Source: Episyrphus balteatus
Taxonomy: Eukaryota; Arthropoda; Insecta; Diptera; Syrphidae
Assembly (NCBI RefSeq): GCF_945859705.1
Contig: NC_079136.1
Coordinates: 99,261,120-99,325,119 of the forward strand
Direction of reading: 5' to 3'
DNA length: 64,000 bases
Part shown: piece after piece, positions 1 through 13,200 of the stretch
Position numbering within the stretch: position 1 is the first letter of the stretch
Layout of the letters: the number at the start of each line of letters is the position of its first letter
The notes under the pieces: model-generated
Told to the model about the DNA's origin: nothing
Seen by the model: only the letters and a program-made list of their open reading frames with translations
Databases searched by the model: none
Translations under genes and position numbers: made by a program

Positions 1-1125
1 GTCAAAAGCGCTATGTTTAAGTGACTATTTAATGCGCATGTTTAAAAAAAGCTGTTTTCGTCATTTAAACACATGAAAATATCGTCACAGTGAAAGTGAA
101 AGTTATTTTGGTGTAGGAATAAAGCTTCTTTAAATTTCTCTCTCGAAAGAAGAACTGAGCATATACATACATTCCTATACATATATAAACTTGTGTGTTA
201 GCAGCCGGTTAGCATTAAATAATTCCATTGGCACAGTTCTAGTTTTTTGGAAAACTCTCGAGGGTAAAGTTGATTTTCTTTATTTTGTGTCGTTTTTTTT
301 TTGGTATTCGTCAAATAAGTGTAGATTTTCTTATATTCGCAGAGGTCAACGCCAAGGTTATTATAAAGCATTCACTTTTTATTCCACTCATTGGAAGACA
401 GGTGAGGATTCAACAACACAAAATAGTTTTAAAAGAAGTTTTAGAAAATATTTTTTTTTTGAATTCATTTGAAAATTAATTTTTTTTCAAGAGTTTTTTT
501 TATGTATTTTCTTATCTTATGGAAAATACTTGCTCGATAAACTTTGATCCCGAGAATCGAGAATCATGAATCGAGAAATTAAATTTATTATTTTTTCTGA
601 GGACAATAACTTTATTATTAAAAGAGTTTCATTAACATTTTTAATGAACAAAAAAAAATTGTTGTTGTTTTTGGGTGTGTTTTGAAAAGTACATTTTATT
701 TTTTTATTTGATAAAAATAAATTATTGTGTACCTCTTGATATATAGACTTTATAAGGGCAGTGTCAATTAAAGGCAAGCAACATTGAAAAAAAAACGCTT
801 TTCTTAGACTTTTTCAAGACAGACCTAAAGTGTCCTATATATGTATCTATGCTTTTGAAAATGTCAATACTAAAATTTTTACGTATCAAGATCTTTAGAC
901 TGTTCGTCTCAACTAAATCAATTAATTTATTTTCTTTGAAAACGAACAAGCATTCCAAATAGGTATATACATCCAAATCTCACGTTAGCATATACTTACA
1001 CTTGCCAAGTCTGAGTCCTTCTTCGAGAATTATGTATCTACTCTTATAATTCATACCAAAATATTTTTTTAAGCTTTATCAATCAGGCAAGAGAACTAAT
1101 GATTTACTTTATTTTTTCCTTTCAG
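1..1125 (+). other. Upstream region and 5' untranslated part of aldolase gene
   Basis: No protein gene is visible here. A TATA-like TATATAA lies at 182-188, and a good splice donor (GACAG followed by GTGAGG) falls at 401/402. A non-coding first exon from about 210 to 401, spliced to the acceptor at 1125, is therefore plausible but unproven. The short open frames in this stretch are AT-rich and resemble nothing known. A polypyrimidine tract and TTTCAG end the first intron just before the 17-nt leader that precedes the aldolase ATG. Confidence 0.45.
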
Positions 1126-1142
1126 ACTAAAAAAATATCAAA

Positions 1143-1277
1143 ATGACTACCTATTTCAACTACCCATCAAAGGAATTGCAAGATGAGTTAAGCCGCATTG
1201 CCAAGGCTATTGTTGCCCCCGGCAAAGGTATTCTTGCTGCTGATGAGTCCGTTTCCACCATGGGCAAGCGTCTCCAA
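1143..1277 (+). CDS. Ald: Aldolase coding exon 1
   Basis: This exon holds 45 codons, from the ATG to the Gln of KRLQ. It ends on a codon boundary at a GTAATT donor. It carries the PGKGILAADES stretch with the substrate-binding Asp. The ATG context is AAAATGACT, and the upstream acceptor TTTCAG ends at 1125. Confidence 0.95.
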
Positions 1278-4200
1278 GTAATTTTTATTTTTCAATTTTA
1301 CATTTCTTACAGAATTTAAACTAACGAACTTTTTTTGTTGCTTTTGTTTTCAAGGACATTGGAGTCGAGAACTCAGATGAAAACCGTCGTCAATACCGTC
1401 AATTATTGTTCTCCACTGACCCAAAAGTTTCTGAAAACATTTCCGGTGTCATTTTGTTCCACGAAACCTTGTACCAAAAGGCTGATGATGGCACTCCATT
1501 CGTTGAATTGTTGAAGAAGCGTGGAATCATTCCCGGAATCAAGGTCGACAAAGGTGTTGTCCCATTGATGGGATCAGAAGATGAGTGCACCACCCAAGGT
1601 AAGTTAATACATATTCCGTAGAAAAAGTTTTAAGAGGTATAGGTACATATAATAGTTTAAGAACTTGAATACATCTTTGAAAGCTTTGAATGGAGTCACC
1701 TTAGACTTCTCTAAAAAATTATATATTTTTTTTAAACACATTGAACTACATACAATTTAAATAGAAATCAATAAGTACCTATGTTTAATCATGTAGAAGT
1801 CCTACACAATTAATGAACAATTTCTGGAATTACTTTTTTATTAAAACCTTTCAGCTTGAATTGCATGTCAACGGCAATATTGCAATATTTTAAAACTATT
1901 TTTCTAAAAACATTTGGAACTTTTCTGTTACATATCTTAGGGTTTTCGAGAGAATGTTTTAACTACTTTTTCAAACCATTCAGTTTCTTATCCTACAAAA
2001 TCAAAATTCTATCTTGAACACAATGAAATCTAAAGATCAGTATATCCCTCTGTTTCAAAAATAATTCGATGAGGAAGATTTACCTAAAGGGTAATTTCAT
2101 GAAAAAGTGGACACGAATTTTGAACAAATTATGCAGTTTTTTTTACTTTTTGTAATAGCAAATTACAATTTACAAACGGTAACACTTTATGCAAGTTGCA
2201 AGAAAAGATTCTTTGTTGTATTCCCTTATGGATAGAAATTAAATTCAAGGAGAATAAATAATCTTAAAGCATTTTTAAAGCATAAGCTGCCAACTACAGA
2301 AGAATTTCACATGAAAATGACGGAAAAACAAGCCCACAGAAAATTGGATGAATCTAATAGTGACCATGACAATATGCCCTCGTGATTGCTAAAATAAATT
2401 AACATTTAAGCAAAATTGAGTGAAAATGCATCTTTTCTTTACTTTTGGAACCACAAATCGCAGGTAACATGAGTTACCAAAATAATGTAGCGTGAGTTAC
2501 CTAAACATTTTAAAATTTTTCCTCGAAATATCGAATAAATGTTTGGTTTTGTCACTAATATTAAAAGTTTGTAATTTTTTATGTATGGAATCTTCATTTA
2601 AAACAAATTAAGATTCTTAATTTCGCAGAAAAACTTCATACTGTGGGACTCTTAAATCTCGTGTCCGATTTTTGTAACGTGAGTTACCATCATACTTTTA
2701 TTTATCCCAAGCAAATACTAAAATTAAAGAAAAATTTTTTTGTTAATTATGAAAGTAATGGTTATGCTCCGTTCATGGATAGTAAATTCGTATCAATTTA
2801 TATTAAAATTAACAAAAAAAAAATTATTTATGTATCGGAAATTTTTGTGAATGTAACTTGAGTTACCATGGAATTGCCCTAAAAGAATTAGATTAGTTAA
2901 AAAAAACTCATCATTATCCAAAGCCAAAGGTTTGTGCATTGAGCTCAAATAGCTCTGTCATAATCGCCGACCTTCCAATAAGTAGGTATGTCTTCTAGTT
3001 CCGCTTTCGCCTTGAATAATTAGGTAATTAGTATTTACTTGATTTCAGCATAAATATCTATGAGTTTATTTGGAATAAGCAAAAAAAAGGTTGTATTCAA
3101 TATAACCTCTCTTGATAAACATTAAAATAAATTGCAAATGTACAGAAAAAACAGGGATTTAATTTCATGATTTGAGTTTATTCAAACGCAGTTATTCGTC
3201 TTAATGAGCATTTTAATTGGTTTGGGCATAACTCCACAGTTGAATGTGTTGGTGCAATTTAAAAGCACAGGGATACGATCATATATAAACCACTTTGAAT
3301 TCCTTTTCTCATTTCAGGTTGTAGGCTTCAAGAGAAAAACCCCCGAAGTCGCCAATCTAGATTTACCTTCTCGAAAATTCTGAAAATTTTAATCCTCATC
3401 GTTTCAAAAGAACATAATATTTATGTCCATTATAACCTAGATTTAACTCTTACAACATCTTATTAATTTTAAGATCTCATTCTTAACAAATTTCTTCTCT
3501 ATACACTTTCTATAATTTAGTAATTTTGTTTTTTATTTAAAGATTGTATTTTACATTATCAAAAAACATAAAATCCCGCTGTGACATTTGTTTGCTGTAG
3601 ATATTCATTGTTTGTAGTACAAGTACCTACTTGAAAACTTTATATAGACTTGTTACGTATTGTTTATTACAAAAAACAAGTAACTATTTTGATAGTAAAA
3701 TACTCTCTGGAATCTCCATAACAATAATTGTTATCTTACTCATACGAGTATGTAACCTATCTTTATTAAATTCAGAATCCATTGTTTTGCTTTGTATTTT
3801 TTTTTTACAAGAAATTTCTAGCTTTAAACAGGGTGTCCCAAAAGTTCAAACAACATTAAAATACTGGTTAGTAGTTGGAAACAATTATTTTATCAAAATA
3901 TTTTTTATATACTAACTCCGTTTTACTAAAAATTATGTAACAGTTCGAAGTTTTAATAAAACTTAATTTTCAACTTTCAATTTGAACAGCATTCTGATAA
4001 AAATCATATAGTTTGATACTGGGGGTGGAATCGGCTATTGTGATTTGTGATCGGTGATAATCACAAAACACCAATTTGCTCTAAGAAATATGATTTTCGC
4101 AGTGCAAATTTGGTTCTTGTGACAATTACCGATCACAAATCATAATAGCCGATTCCACCCCTTGTATATTATTTTAAAAACTTGTCCTGTTATTGTTGTG

Positions 4201-7200
4201 TTAAAAAAGAATTCAAGTTTTCGAAGCTATACTTACAAGGAAAGATATTACAGTTTGAATTCAAAAAAACATGATTTTTCAGAGCTGCTTCCCTATTTTA
4301 ATAAAACTTACCGGTTCGTATGGTTGAAACTAACAAATATTTATAAAAATAAATAAACCCTCTTTGTAGTTCGTTAAGTCTTGAGACACAATCTAATGAC
4401 CAACTTTAATATTTCAGAACTTAAAACTCAAAGAAATATAAACAAAATTTATTGGAGTCTTTGATTATAAATTTGTTAAAGTTTCTTATTTCGAAAGCCA
4501 AATTGATTTAAATCCAATCTACATCGGTTACGAATTATTTTTGATTTAATTTTTGCAATTTTTAAGTACTATGTAAGCTTAAAATTTTCAAGAAAACTGA
4601 AATTGAAATAACACTGAAACATGGCATAGCAGTGAAATAGAAATGTTTAATTGAAAGAGCAATCCAAAAGAATGTAGTCACATGTATTTTTTTTATTTTG
4701 TTGCAAAAAAGAGCAAGTAATTTAAACAAACCTATTCCTATTCCCACTCTTAGATAAACTGGGGTCTAAAAATGACTGAATTTGCCCCATTGTTTTCACT
4801 CCTATTGATTGTTTAACGTAAATTAATATACATACAAATATTGTACCATTTTCTGATTATAATAAGAATTTAATTGAAAAAATATGTAAGCTAATCTTTA
4901 GAGGTTTATCATAAAAAAAATAAAAGAGCAAACAAAAACCTTCAAAAAGCTTTCAAGTTGCAGTTATTCATTTGCAAGGAACTGTATATTTATATGGCAA
5001 TACAGATCCATTTATACAGTATAGTTGATTTCTCAAACTTTAAAAATATTCTAAATCTATGTACATGGTTCACGCAGGTACTTGCCATACCATTCGCTTT
5101 TTACAGCTCTTGAAACCGTTATCCCCATAGCAGCAGCTTCTTTGATATTGAAATCAAATCTTAAATGCTCCAAAAAAATAGCGTCTTATCGTTTTATGTT
5201 TTTGGGCGTTCATTTGAGCCCGAAATAAAGTTATTTTTGCACCGATTGAGCAGATGACGCCCTAGATTTAGAAAAACTGATGTATGTTACTAGAATTCTC
5301 AAAACGTCACATTCTTCAGGAACACCTTTAAAGCAAATGTAATATGTTTTTGTTTGCATAATCCTCCACATAATTATAAAAAAATGTTTGATTTTGGCTT
5401 ACGCCACCTGTTTTTCGAAGCTAATAACGTCTTTATGACGAAGTCAGTAAAAACACAATTTGAAAACGTTTAAGCCTAGTACATACTTGGTGAAGCAAGT
5501 CGTGAAGTGAATCCATACATTTTTTTTTTGGTCACCCGTGAACGTCCCTGCGAATTTTCGTGGTGAAAAAAATTGGAAAGTTTTGCTTCACGACGTGAAG
5601 TAGTTCACGTGCAAAATGTAGGGGAATCTCTTTCACTCGGGAATCTACTCTCCCTATATATTTTCCGAAAAAAATTAATTTGAAAATTGAAAACAAACAA
5701 AAACATACTTGCTTCACAAGTATGTACTAGGCTTTAGTAGTGTTAAATAAATAAATCTCAATGTAAATGTTATTCTAATGTGACTCTAATGAATAATAAA
5801 TTACAAAAGTTTTGTGATAATAAATTGCAAAATTTCTTTCTAATATAAATAATGCAAATTCATTTTACTAATTATTTCTCTTCTTTCTTTTACAGGTCTT
5901 GATGACTTGGCTGCCCGGTGTGCCCAATACAAAAAGGATGGTTGTGATTTCGCCAAGTGGCGTTGCGTCTTGAAAATCGGCAAGAACACCCCCAGCTACC
6001 AATCAATCTTGGAGAACGCTAACGTTTTGGCTCGCTACGCTTCCATCTGCCAATCGCAACGCATTGTCCCAATCGTTGAACCTGAAGTTCTCCCCGATGG
6101 TGACCATGATTTGGAACGCGCCCAGAAAGTCACCGAGACCGTTTTGGCTGCATGCTACAAAGCTTTGAACGATCACCACGTCTTCTTGGAAGGTACATTG
6201 TTGAAGCCAAACATGGTTACCGCTGGTCAATCATGCACCAAGAAATACACACCTGACCAGGTTGCTCTTGCTACTGTAACAGCTCTCCGCAGAACTGTTC
6301 CATCTGCAGTTCCCGGTATGAATTAGACAAAATGAACTACCTGTTACCCAGTTATTAATAAAAATAATTTAATATAATTCTAGGAATCACCTTCTTGTCT
6401 GGTGGTCAATCTGAAGAAGAGGCTTCTGTTCACTTGAACGCCATCAACAATGTGCCATTGTTGAAGCCATGGGCACTCACCTTCTCATACGGTCGTGCCC
6501 TCCAAGCATCCGTACTCCGTGCCTGGGCCGGTAAGAAGGAAAATATCGGCGCTGGCCAAACTGAACTTTTGAAACGCGCTAAGGTAAGTCTTTAGTTTTA
6601 TCAATCGTACAAGGGAATTGTGCTTGAAAATTGATCCTGGGAATTCATTGTCATTGGTATTAAAAAAGATATGTATCTGTTATACCATGAATACATATTT
6701 TTGGTGGAATTAATTATTGATAACTTAGGAAATCGGTAAAAAACTTAATGCGACGAACTTGTGCTTACTGGTTTTTGAGAAGACTAAGCCTAAAAATTTA
6801 TTAGCTAAAAAAGTGGAAAATAAAATAATATGTGACATAGTTCACATGAACCTGTTGCATTTCCCATGGCCACTAGTTTGGTTTGGTATAGTTAAATCTT
6901 AAAGTTTTTTATATTTGTTGTTTTTTTTTTTAATTATATAATTTTGTATGCATGATTATTTTTTGTTTCTTTTATTTAATAAATTTTATTCGTAATTTTC
7001 ATTCTATTTTTAACTCGATATGATAAATGAATAATTAAGCTTATTATTTTTATTTGGTTTTCTATCTTTGTATTTTAATGTTAAAAAGTACCTCACTATT
7101 GCACTACTAAACAATTCACATTAATAACCCAACTTAGCTCGAAACTTTTTAAATACCACCCAACTTAAAATCTGATAAACTGTGCTTCAATAGAAGTTTT

Positions 7201-10200
7201 CCTAAAATATGGAATTCAATTTATCACTTGCTATTGCGAAAATGCAGTCAATGTACTCGTGTGCGACTTCTTCTAACCCGAATACCTCCATTAAATCTGT
7301 CGTTCAATTTTGATTTATTCATTTTGAACCTCGTGTGGGGTATTGACAATGTCCTCTGTTCATCAGTTTTACTACCGCATGATGTAGCTTTTATTTCAAA
7401 AAACATTATTCTTGTCTGTCTCTAACGTACCCATGAAAAGAAGAAAAGTTACTACATACAACGTGTGCAGTTTTCAATTTGCAAAAAAAAAGTGATTCAA
7501 ATTGATTAATAGTGTTCAAATGTTCCAAAGGTCACAAATGGCTGCATTTTGATGAAACTAAACATCGATCAATCAGACTTAACTATGAGACAAAAAAGCA
7601 ACAAATGACAATGTTATTGCATGTAAAACATGTTGAGTGGCAGAAAATATATACATTTTTCTGGAAGACGATTTTCTATTTAGAGGATTATAGCCTGGGT
7701 ACTGAAATGATTTATTGAGAGATAAATGTTATTGATTCGGTAGCATGTTTAAAAATATGGACATTTGATAAATTTTAAACAAGTTAAAAACTAGAATTTG
7801 TTAGAGTTTAAATTTTATTATTGAAACTGGAAGGTAGCTCATATCCTAATATTTAAGAACGAAATTTTGTGGTTTTTGTGTCAGCCGGGATACTTAAAAG
7901 TTCTTGATAGTATATTTATCAATAATTTTCAAGATTTCTATAGATGGAATGCGCTAAATAATTTAATTATTTGTTGTATCTTGGCGTGTTGGTTAAAGCA
8001 GGAATATTAAAACTAGTTATAAAAAGTACTTCGAGCTTTGATTTATGTTATGTTATGTTTATGTTAAAAGTACTTAAATGTATTCTAATTTTGATTTCCG
8101 AAGACGGAAAACAGTTGAGAAAGTTGAGCGCATGACTTTTACGGTTTTGGTGAAACTTTCTAATATTTGATATGGAGTATGTCAGAACTCATAGAGTTGT
8201 AAAAAGATATTTCTTATTTCTTTAAGTGCGACTTGGAGTTTTTTCAATCAAATGAGTATAGATTGTTGTCTTTTTGAAACCCATGTTCAATATAACGTCC
8301 TTCTCATGTCAATACCATAGAAAAAAGCAATATACTTTGAGTACTTCGAATTCAGTTATGAAAGCAATAACCTTGTTTTATTTGCAAAAAAACGTTAAGA
8401 CACACACAAAACAAGATTTCACTATTGATTTGCTTTGGTTAACTCATTCGTAGATATGCGAAAAATCAGTTCTAAAATTAAATTGAAAATCTATCATATT
8501 GTCATTTCAGACTCTAGAATACATTCATTGCATGAGGGAAAAAATACGTAAATAACACTTAGATACCCAGGTACTCTTCAAGGAAGGTCTTGTGCTTTTA
8601 AGTAGGCGAATTAAATTGCACTCATATCAATATAATTCACGCTCCAATAGCATTTCGCTATATAGATATAAGGTAAAGAAACGTTTTTCATTATAACCTC
8701 ATTTCCTAGCTGTCGGCAATTTAAATTTATCACGAAGGATTGAAACAAAAATGAAAACAACAACTTGCACACCACGAATGCAATATTATTCCTCTTTTTT
8801 TTTATCGCCCTACAGCTCCTTTGTTTTTTGTATCCATTTCCCTATGTCCTTGCTAAAAAGAACTTTGCAACAATGCATATTAAATTACATTCTAGAAGAT
8901 TTACATAGTTTTGTCGTTATTTTATTTGCATTCTTTTTCACTTTTATTTTTTTTTTTTTTATTTTTTTTTCAATGGAAGCAATTTCTCACAACACCAAAA
9001 CACCCTTGCTCCTTTCCAATTCTATTGTTTACAATCAAGAATGCAATATTCTATCTCCAAGCATCCTTTTAGTTTGCTAACAGAATATCCTATTTAGTCA
9101 CCACACTAACGAAACTCGATGCATATTATCCTTTTAAGTGTTATAGCCAAGCTCTATAGCCAACCAAGTTGGCTATGGTTGGCTTGGTTGCAAACGTCTT
9201 TCTGGCTTCTGAAGGATATTTGGTTTTTTTCTTTTTTTGAATCCTCTATCGAGACGAAAAAACATTAATTTTAAACACTATCTTGTTTTTTATCTCTCTG
9301 CTCCGCTGGAATTTATATTCACTTACTGACAATGAAAAAATCGCTGTGTATATGGGTTAAAGAAATAAAAAGGATATTTGTTTGAGGATAGACAAGAATT
9401 GTTAAAGATAAAAAAAAAAAAACATGAACTTGGAATAGAAAAACCAAAGGAAAATAAATCTTCACGTTCAGAAACGTTGGGGACTAAATATTTAGTCAAC
9501 GTCATTTTCTGAACGGAAAGTTAGGTAGACAAGTAAATCGAGTTAGGGATATTTGTCTTGCCTAACTATCCAGTCAATAAATAAAATTGGCTAAATTGGT
9601 ACGATTTTTTGTTGAGAGCTAAATATTTAGTCCCTAACGTTTCTGAACCTGCCTTTTGTGTGTATCGTATCTTACCAGCAATTTTGATGATATTTAAATA
9701 TTTTTGAAACAAAAATCAAAGATAGGTTTTATTTCTCAAAAACCACTTTTTAAGTATTTTCGTCGTATTTTTTTCAAATAAAGTAAATTTTTTAATACGA
9801 ACAAAATTATTTAGTGGTTTCTACTTTTCTCGAAATCAACAGATCCGATTGGAATGAATTTGCTAAATTCAATTTCATACAAAAGTAAAAATAAATTGTT
9901 TTCTAGGATTACAAACCTATCATTATAAACAACTTCTACTGTGAAAGCAATTTCGTGCGACCAAGTTGTGGATTTTATTTTTATCACATTTGCGTTTCAG
10001 AAGTAAAGTTGGTTGTTCTTCTCATGCAGTTGCTTAAGGCTATCCTTGCTTGAAGGCAATAATGCATTTTGTATTATTTAACTTCTCATGCATGTTGTAT
10101 AATGATTACAAAATAATACACACGAACGCTTGGCCGCACAACAAATCGATTTTCGTTAAAAATTCTATGAAAATATTTTTTAACATTTCTCTGAAGATAA

Positions 10201-13200
10201 GCATTGTTGCAGTGTAGGTAAAGAGCAATAAAATTATTCAGGACTATTATATAGGTATCTACTTTTATTCTTCGAATTGATTTATTCGTGAGTATTAAAA
10301 TGTCTGTTTTTGTTTTTTAACTACAATTATAGTTTTTTTTTGTATAAGAAAAAAGTTATTGATTTTTTTTAAATTTTGTAAAGCAAGCAAAACTCAAAAG
10401 GTTTAAGGAACGACGAATTCGAGTCTGATTTTTTTTTCTTCCAATTCGAAACGTTAAAATCATAAACTTAAGTTTCAAAGTATCAACTGAATTTACTTAA
10501 AAATTCATATCATACCTAATTTCACTTAAAAAATATTCATAATTTTGGATATTTGAAATTGTCAAGTTTTGGTTTTCTCTCGCTATTCAAGTGCAGTTTT
10601 TGTTTGCTTTTTACCACTTTGCCAATCAATTCTAAACGCAATCCAATTCTCACGTATTTTCGTGACCTACATAATTCTCCTTCGTTAAAAATTCTCTTCA
10701 TCAGGAGATTTTAATTATCTCAACCTTTTCAGATTTCATATAATTAAGAGCAGTTAACAGTCCAATATATGTATGTTGATTCCTAAAGAATTCTCCAGTC
10801 ATTTGTTCAATTCTTTGTTCTTATAAATGGTTTTCACCCACAGTCACTCTTGAGTATTGTTTTTGAATTTGAAAATAGATTGCATTGTTGGCGGGATATA
10901 TTCTACTCATTTTGTTCTCCCAAAACAAGAAAATGAAAAAAAAAAAATGAAATAATCAAAGCAATGCATTTTTAATCGAATCCAATCATGTATTTTATTC
11001 CTTTGGTTTTATACTGCACTTCTCAAAGCTTGCTCATTACCTCCAAAGAGTATAAAAGTTCTCGATATGTGTCCCAGAATATTTCCATTAGATTTTCTCA
11101 GTAAAAACCAACACAAGCGAGGACACACTGCATATTATAGAATAAGCAAGCTTTGATTTTTTTTTCAGGAGCGTGCTTTGAAGTGGAAAAATAAAGGCGT
11201 AATATTTTGTATACTGGTTATTTTTAGAAGAAAACTGATTTCAATATTTTTTAATGTCTGCGTTATTATTACTTTTATTTTTTGTTTATTTTTTTGGATT
11301 ATTCATAGGAACTAACAAGCTTAAAATAAGATATTGTTATCAATCGATTATTTTTTAGAAGATGTTTAAAACAAATGGTGACTTTATTTAAGAAAAAAGA
11401 CATTTGGGACCTGTTGTTGCTCTAATCATGGACATAGTATAAACTATAAAAATACCTAACACCCATTTCCACATAAGCCGGCCCTGATTTCGATGGTGCA
11501 TTCTCATCAGGCTTTAATTAGAAAATTCCATTGTGCACAGGGAATTCCATTAATTGCATTTGCACACTTATTTTTTAATTGGTTTTTCAAGAAGTCAAAG
11601 TGGAATTTCGAAATTTCTATTTTGCTTTAACGATTTTTGTTTGCATGATTTCATTCACATCAATCTATATTATTTTATAATCGTACATTAAAGCTTTTTT
11701 AACCTAACCTAAGCTTAAATTGACTAATCTTTAAAACTAAAAGTACCTTATGTGACTAAATTTGAGATTTTGTTTTTTTTTTTTGAAAATAGGCCAATTC
11801 ACTGGCTTGTCAAGGTAAATACCAAGCTGGATCGATGTCTTCGGCTGCTGGCAATGCCAGTTTATTCATTGAAAAGCATTCTTACTAAATAAAATATAAA
11901 AAAAAAAGAAAAAAAAAAACACGAAAATAGTGTTGAGCACATTAACACGGCTTTTTGGACAGAAACTCTCGACACAATAATACCAACCCAAAGACTGAAG
12001 ACAAAAATGAACAAAAGCCGCAAATTCACACCAAACACTTTAATCTTATATACTTACTTTACACTTTCTTTTAATTCTTACCTTTAATTTCTATAACTGT
12101 CTTTTTATTTTTTGTTTGTTAAAAGTTTTTATTTTAATTTTTTTATTTGATTTTGTTTTGTTTATTTTTTATAATTTGTATTTTCTATATAATTTTTTAT
12201 TTGCACTTCTATACAAAAATATATATTTTCTTTGCTTGGTTTTGTTTTGTTTTATGATTATTATTTTTTTATCCTTATTAATTCATTTTGTTTTTAACTT
12301 TATTTTTTTCGCCTTTTCTTTTGTTGTATATAAATTATTCAAAAATAAATGAGAGCCCGTCACAAATATTTTTTTAATTTTTCAGAGTTTTTCGTTAAAA
12401 ATAAAAATTGTTTTTGAATGTAAATCGAGATTTAATAAAAAAGCAATACCTACTTAATTGCTTTCACAGTAAAAAGACTTAAAAAAATAGTTTTTCTATG
12501 CTGGGTTAACTGGTTTAGAGTGATTTTAAAGTGGTTGCAAATTTAATTTATGCTGCATTATAAAAAGTTGAGAAAAACGAAAAAAAAAAACTGTTCCTAA
12601 AATTGGAAACCTAGTCATTTGGTGAAAAATTAATCATTATGGAAAGATTACATAGAAAACTATTGATTAAAAATGAATTTATTAACCCTCTGTAGGCACA
12701 CCTCTTTTTTGTGACGTGATAGGCACACGGGTGCGAATTTTGCTTCTGCTTTTTCATGGCGCTAGAACTTTTTTATGTCTCATATTTTATAGAGAAAATG
12801 TATATGAAATTGATGTAGAATTTTCCGAGGAATTCGAATATTATTTTCACAATTTAAAAAAAATGTATTTACACCATTATAAAGAGACTTTTTTGCACCC
12901 ACTTTTTTGAAAAATTGTATTTTTTTCATTTTTGTCGTGCCAAATTCGCACCCGTGTGCCGACAGAGGGTTAAATTGATTTAAGGCTAAAATTATAATTT
13001 TTTTTTTTTAGTTGTCTGGTTCTTGAACCGTTTTTCATAAAATTTGAAAAGAGACTTCACCGTAGTTCAAGTTTAAGGTAGTTTTTAGACAAATAGTTAT
13101 TACTGTTCATATCTGTTAAGAGGCCAAACTTTTGTTCCAAAATTATCACGTTTTCAAATATTTTAAATTTATCAGAATACTGTAGTACAAAATATTCTAC

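Larger units (their letters stand above)
1599..5895 (+). other. Aldolase intron with several palindromic repeats
   Basis: This 4.3-kb intron has no convincing gene. It carries a GTAAC-motif element (2083-2885), a 140-bp palindrome (4022-4161) and a TTA-flanked MITE (5473-5733). A short AGGGTGTCCCAAAAGT fragment near 3831 matches the ends of the element at 62567. The remaining sequence is AT-rich with no further recognisable structure. Confidence 0.6.
6584..11792 (+). other. Aldolase intron before first terminal exon
   Basis: This is AT-rich intron with long T and A runs. It contains one clear MITE (9466-9648), a small palindrome built on AGCCAACCAAGTTGGCT near 9155-9190, a TATA-like box GAGTATAAAAGTTC near 11048, and a possible extra terminal exon at 11169. 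The open frames in this stretch are compositionally biased and unrelated to known proteins. Confidence 0.55.

Noticed and set aside
1399..1593. Minus-strand frame opposite aldolase exon 2
   Set aside because: Shadow of the real exon on the other strand.
11699..11713. AACCTAACCTAA as a telomere-type repeat
   Set aside because: Only about two units long, and flies usually lack such telomere repeats.
12116..12352. 78-codon frame rich in Phe and Tyr as a membrane protein
   Set aside because: Composition of a T-rich 3' untranslated stretch; no conserved features.
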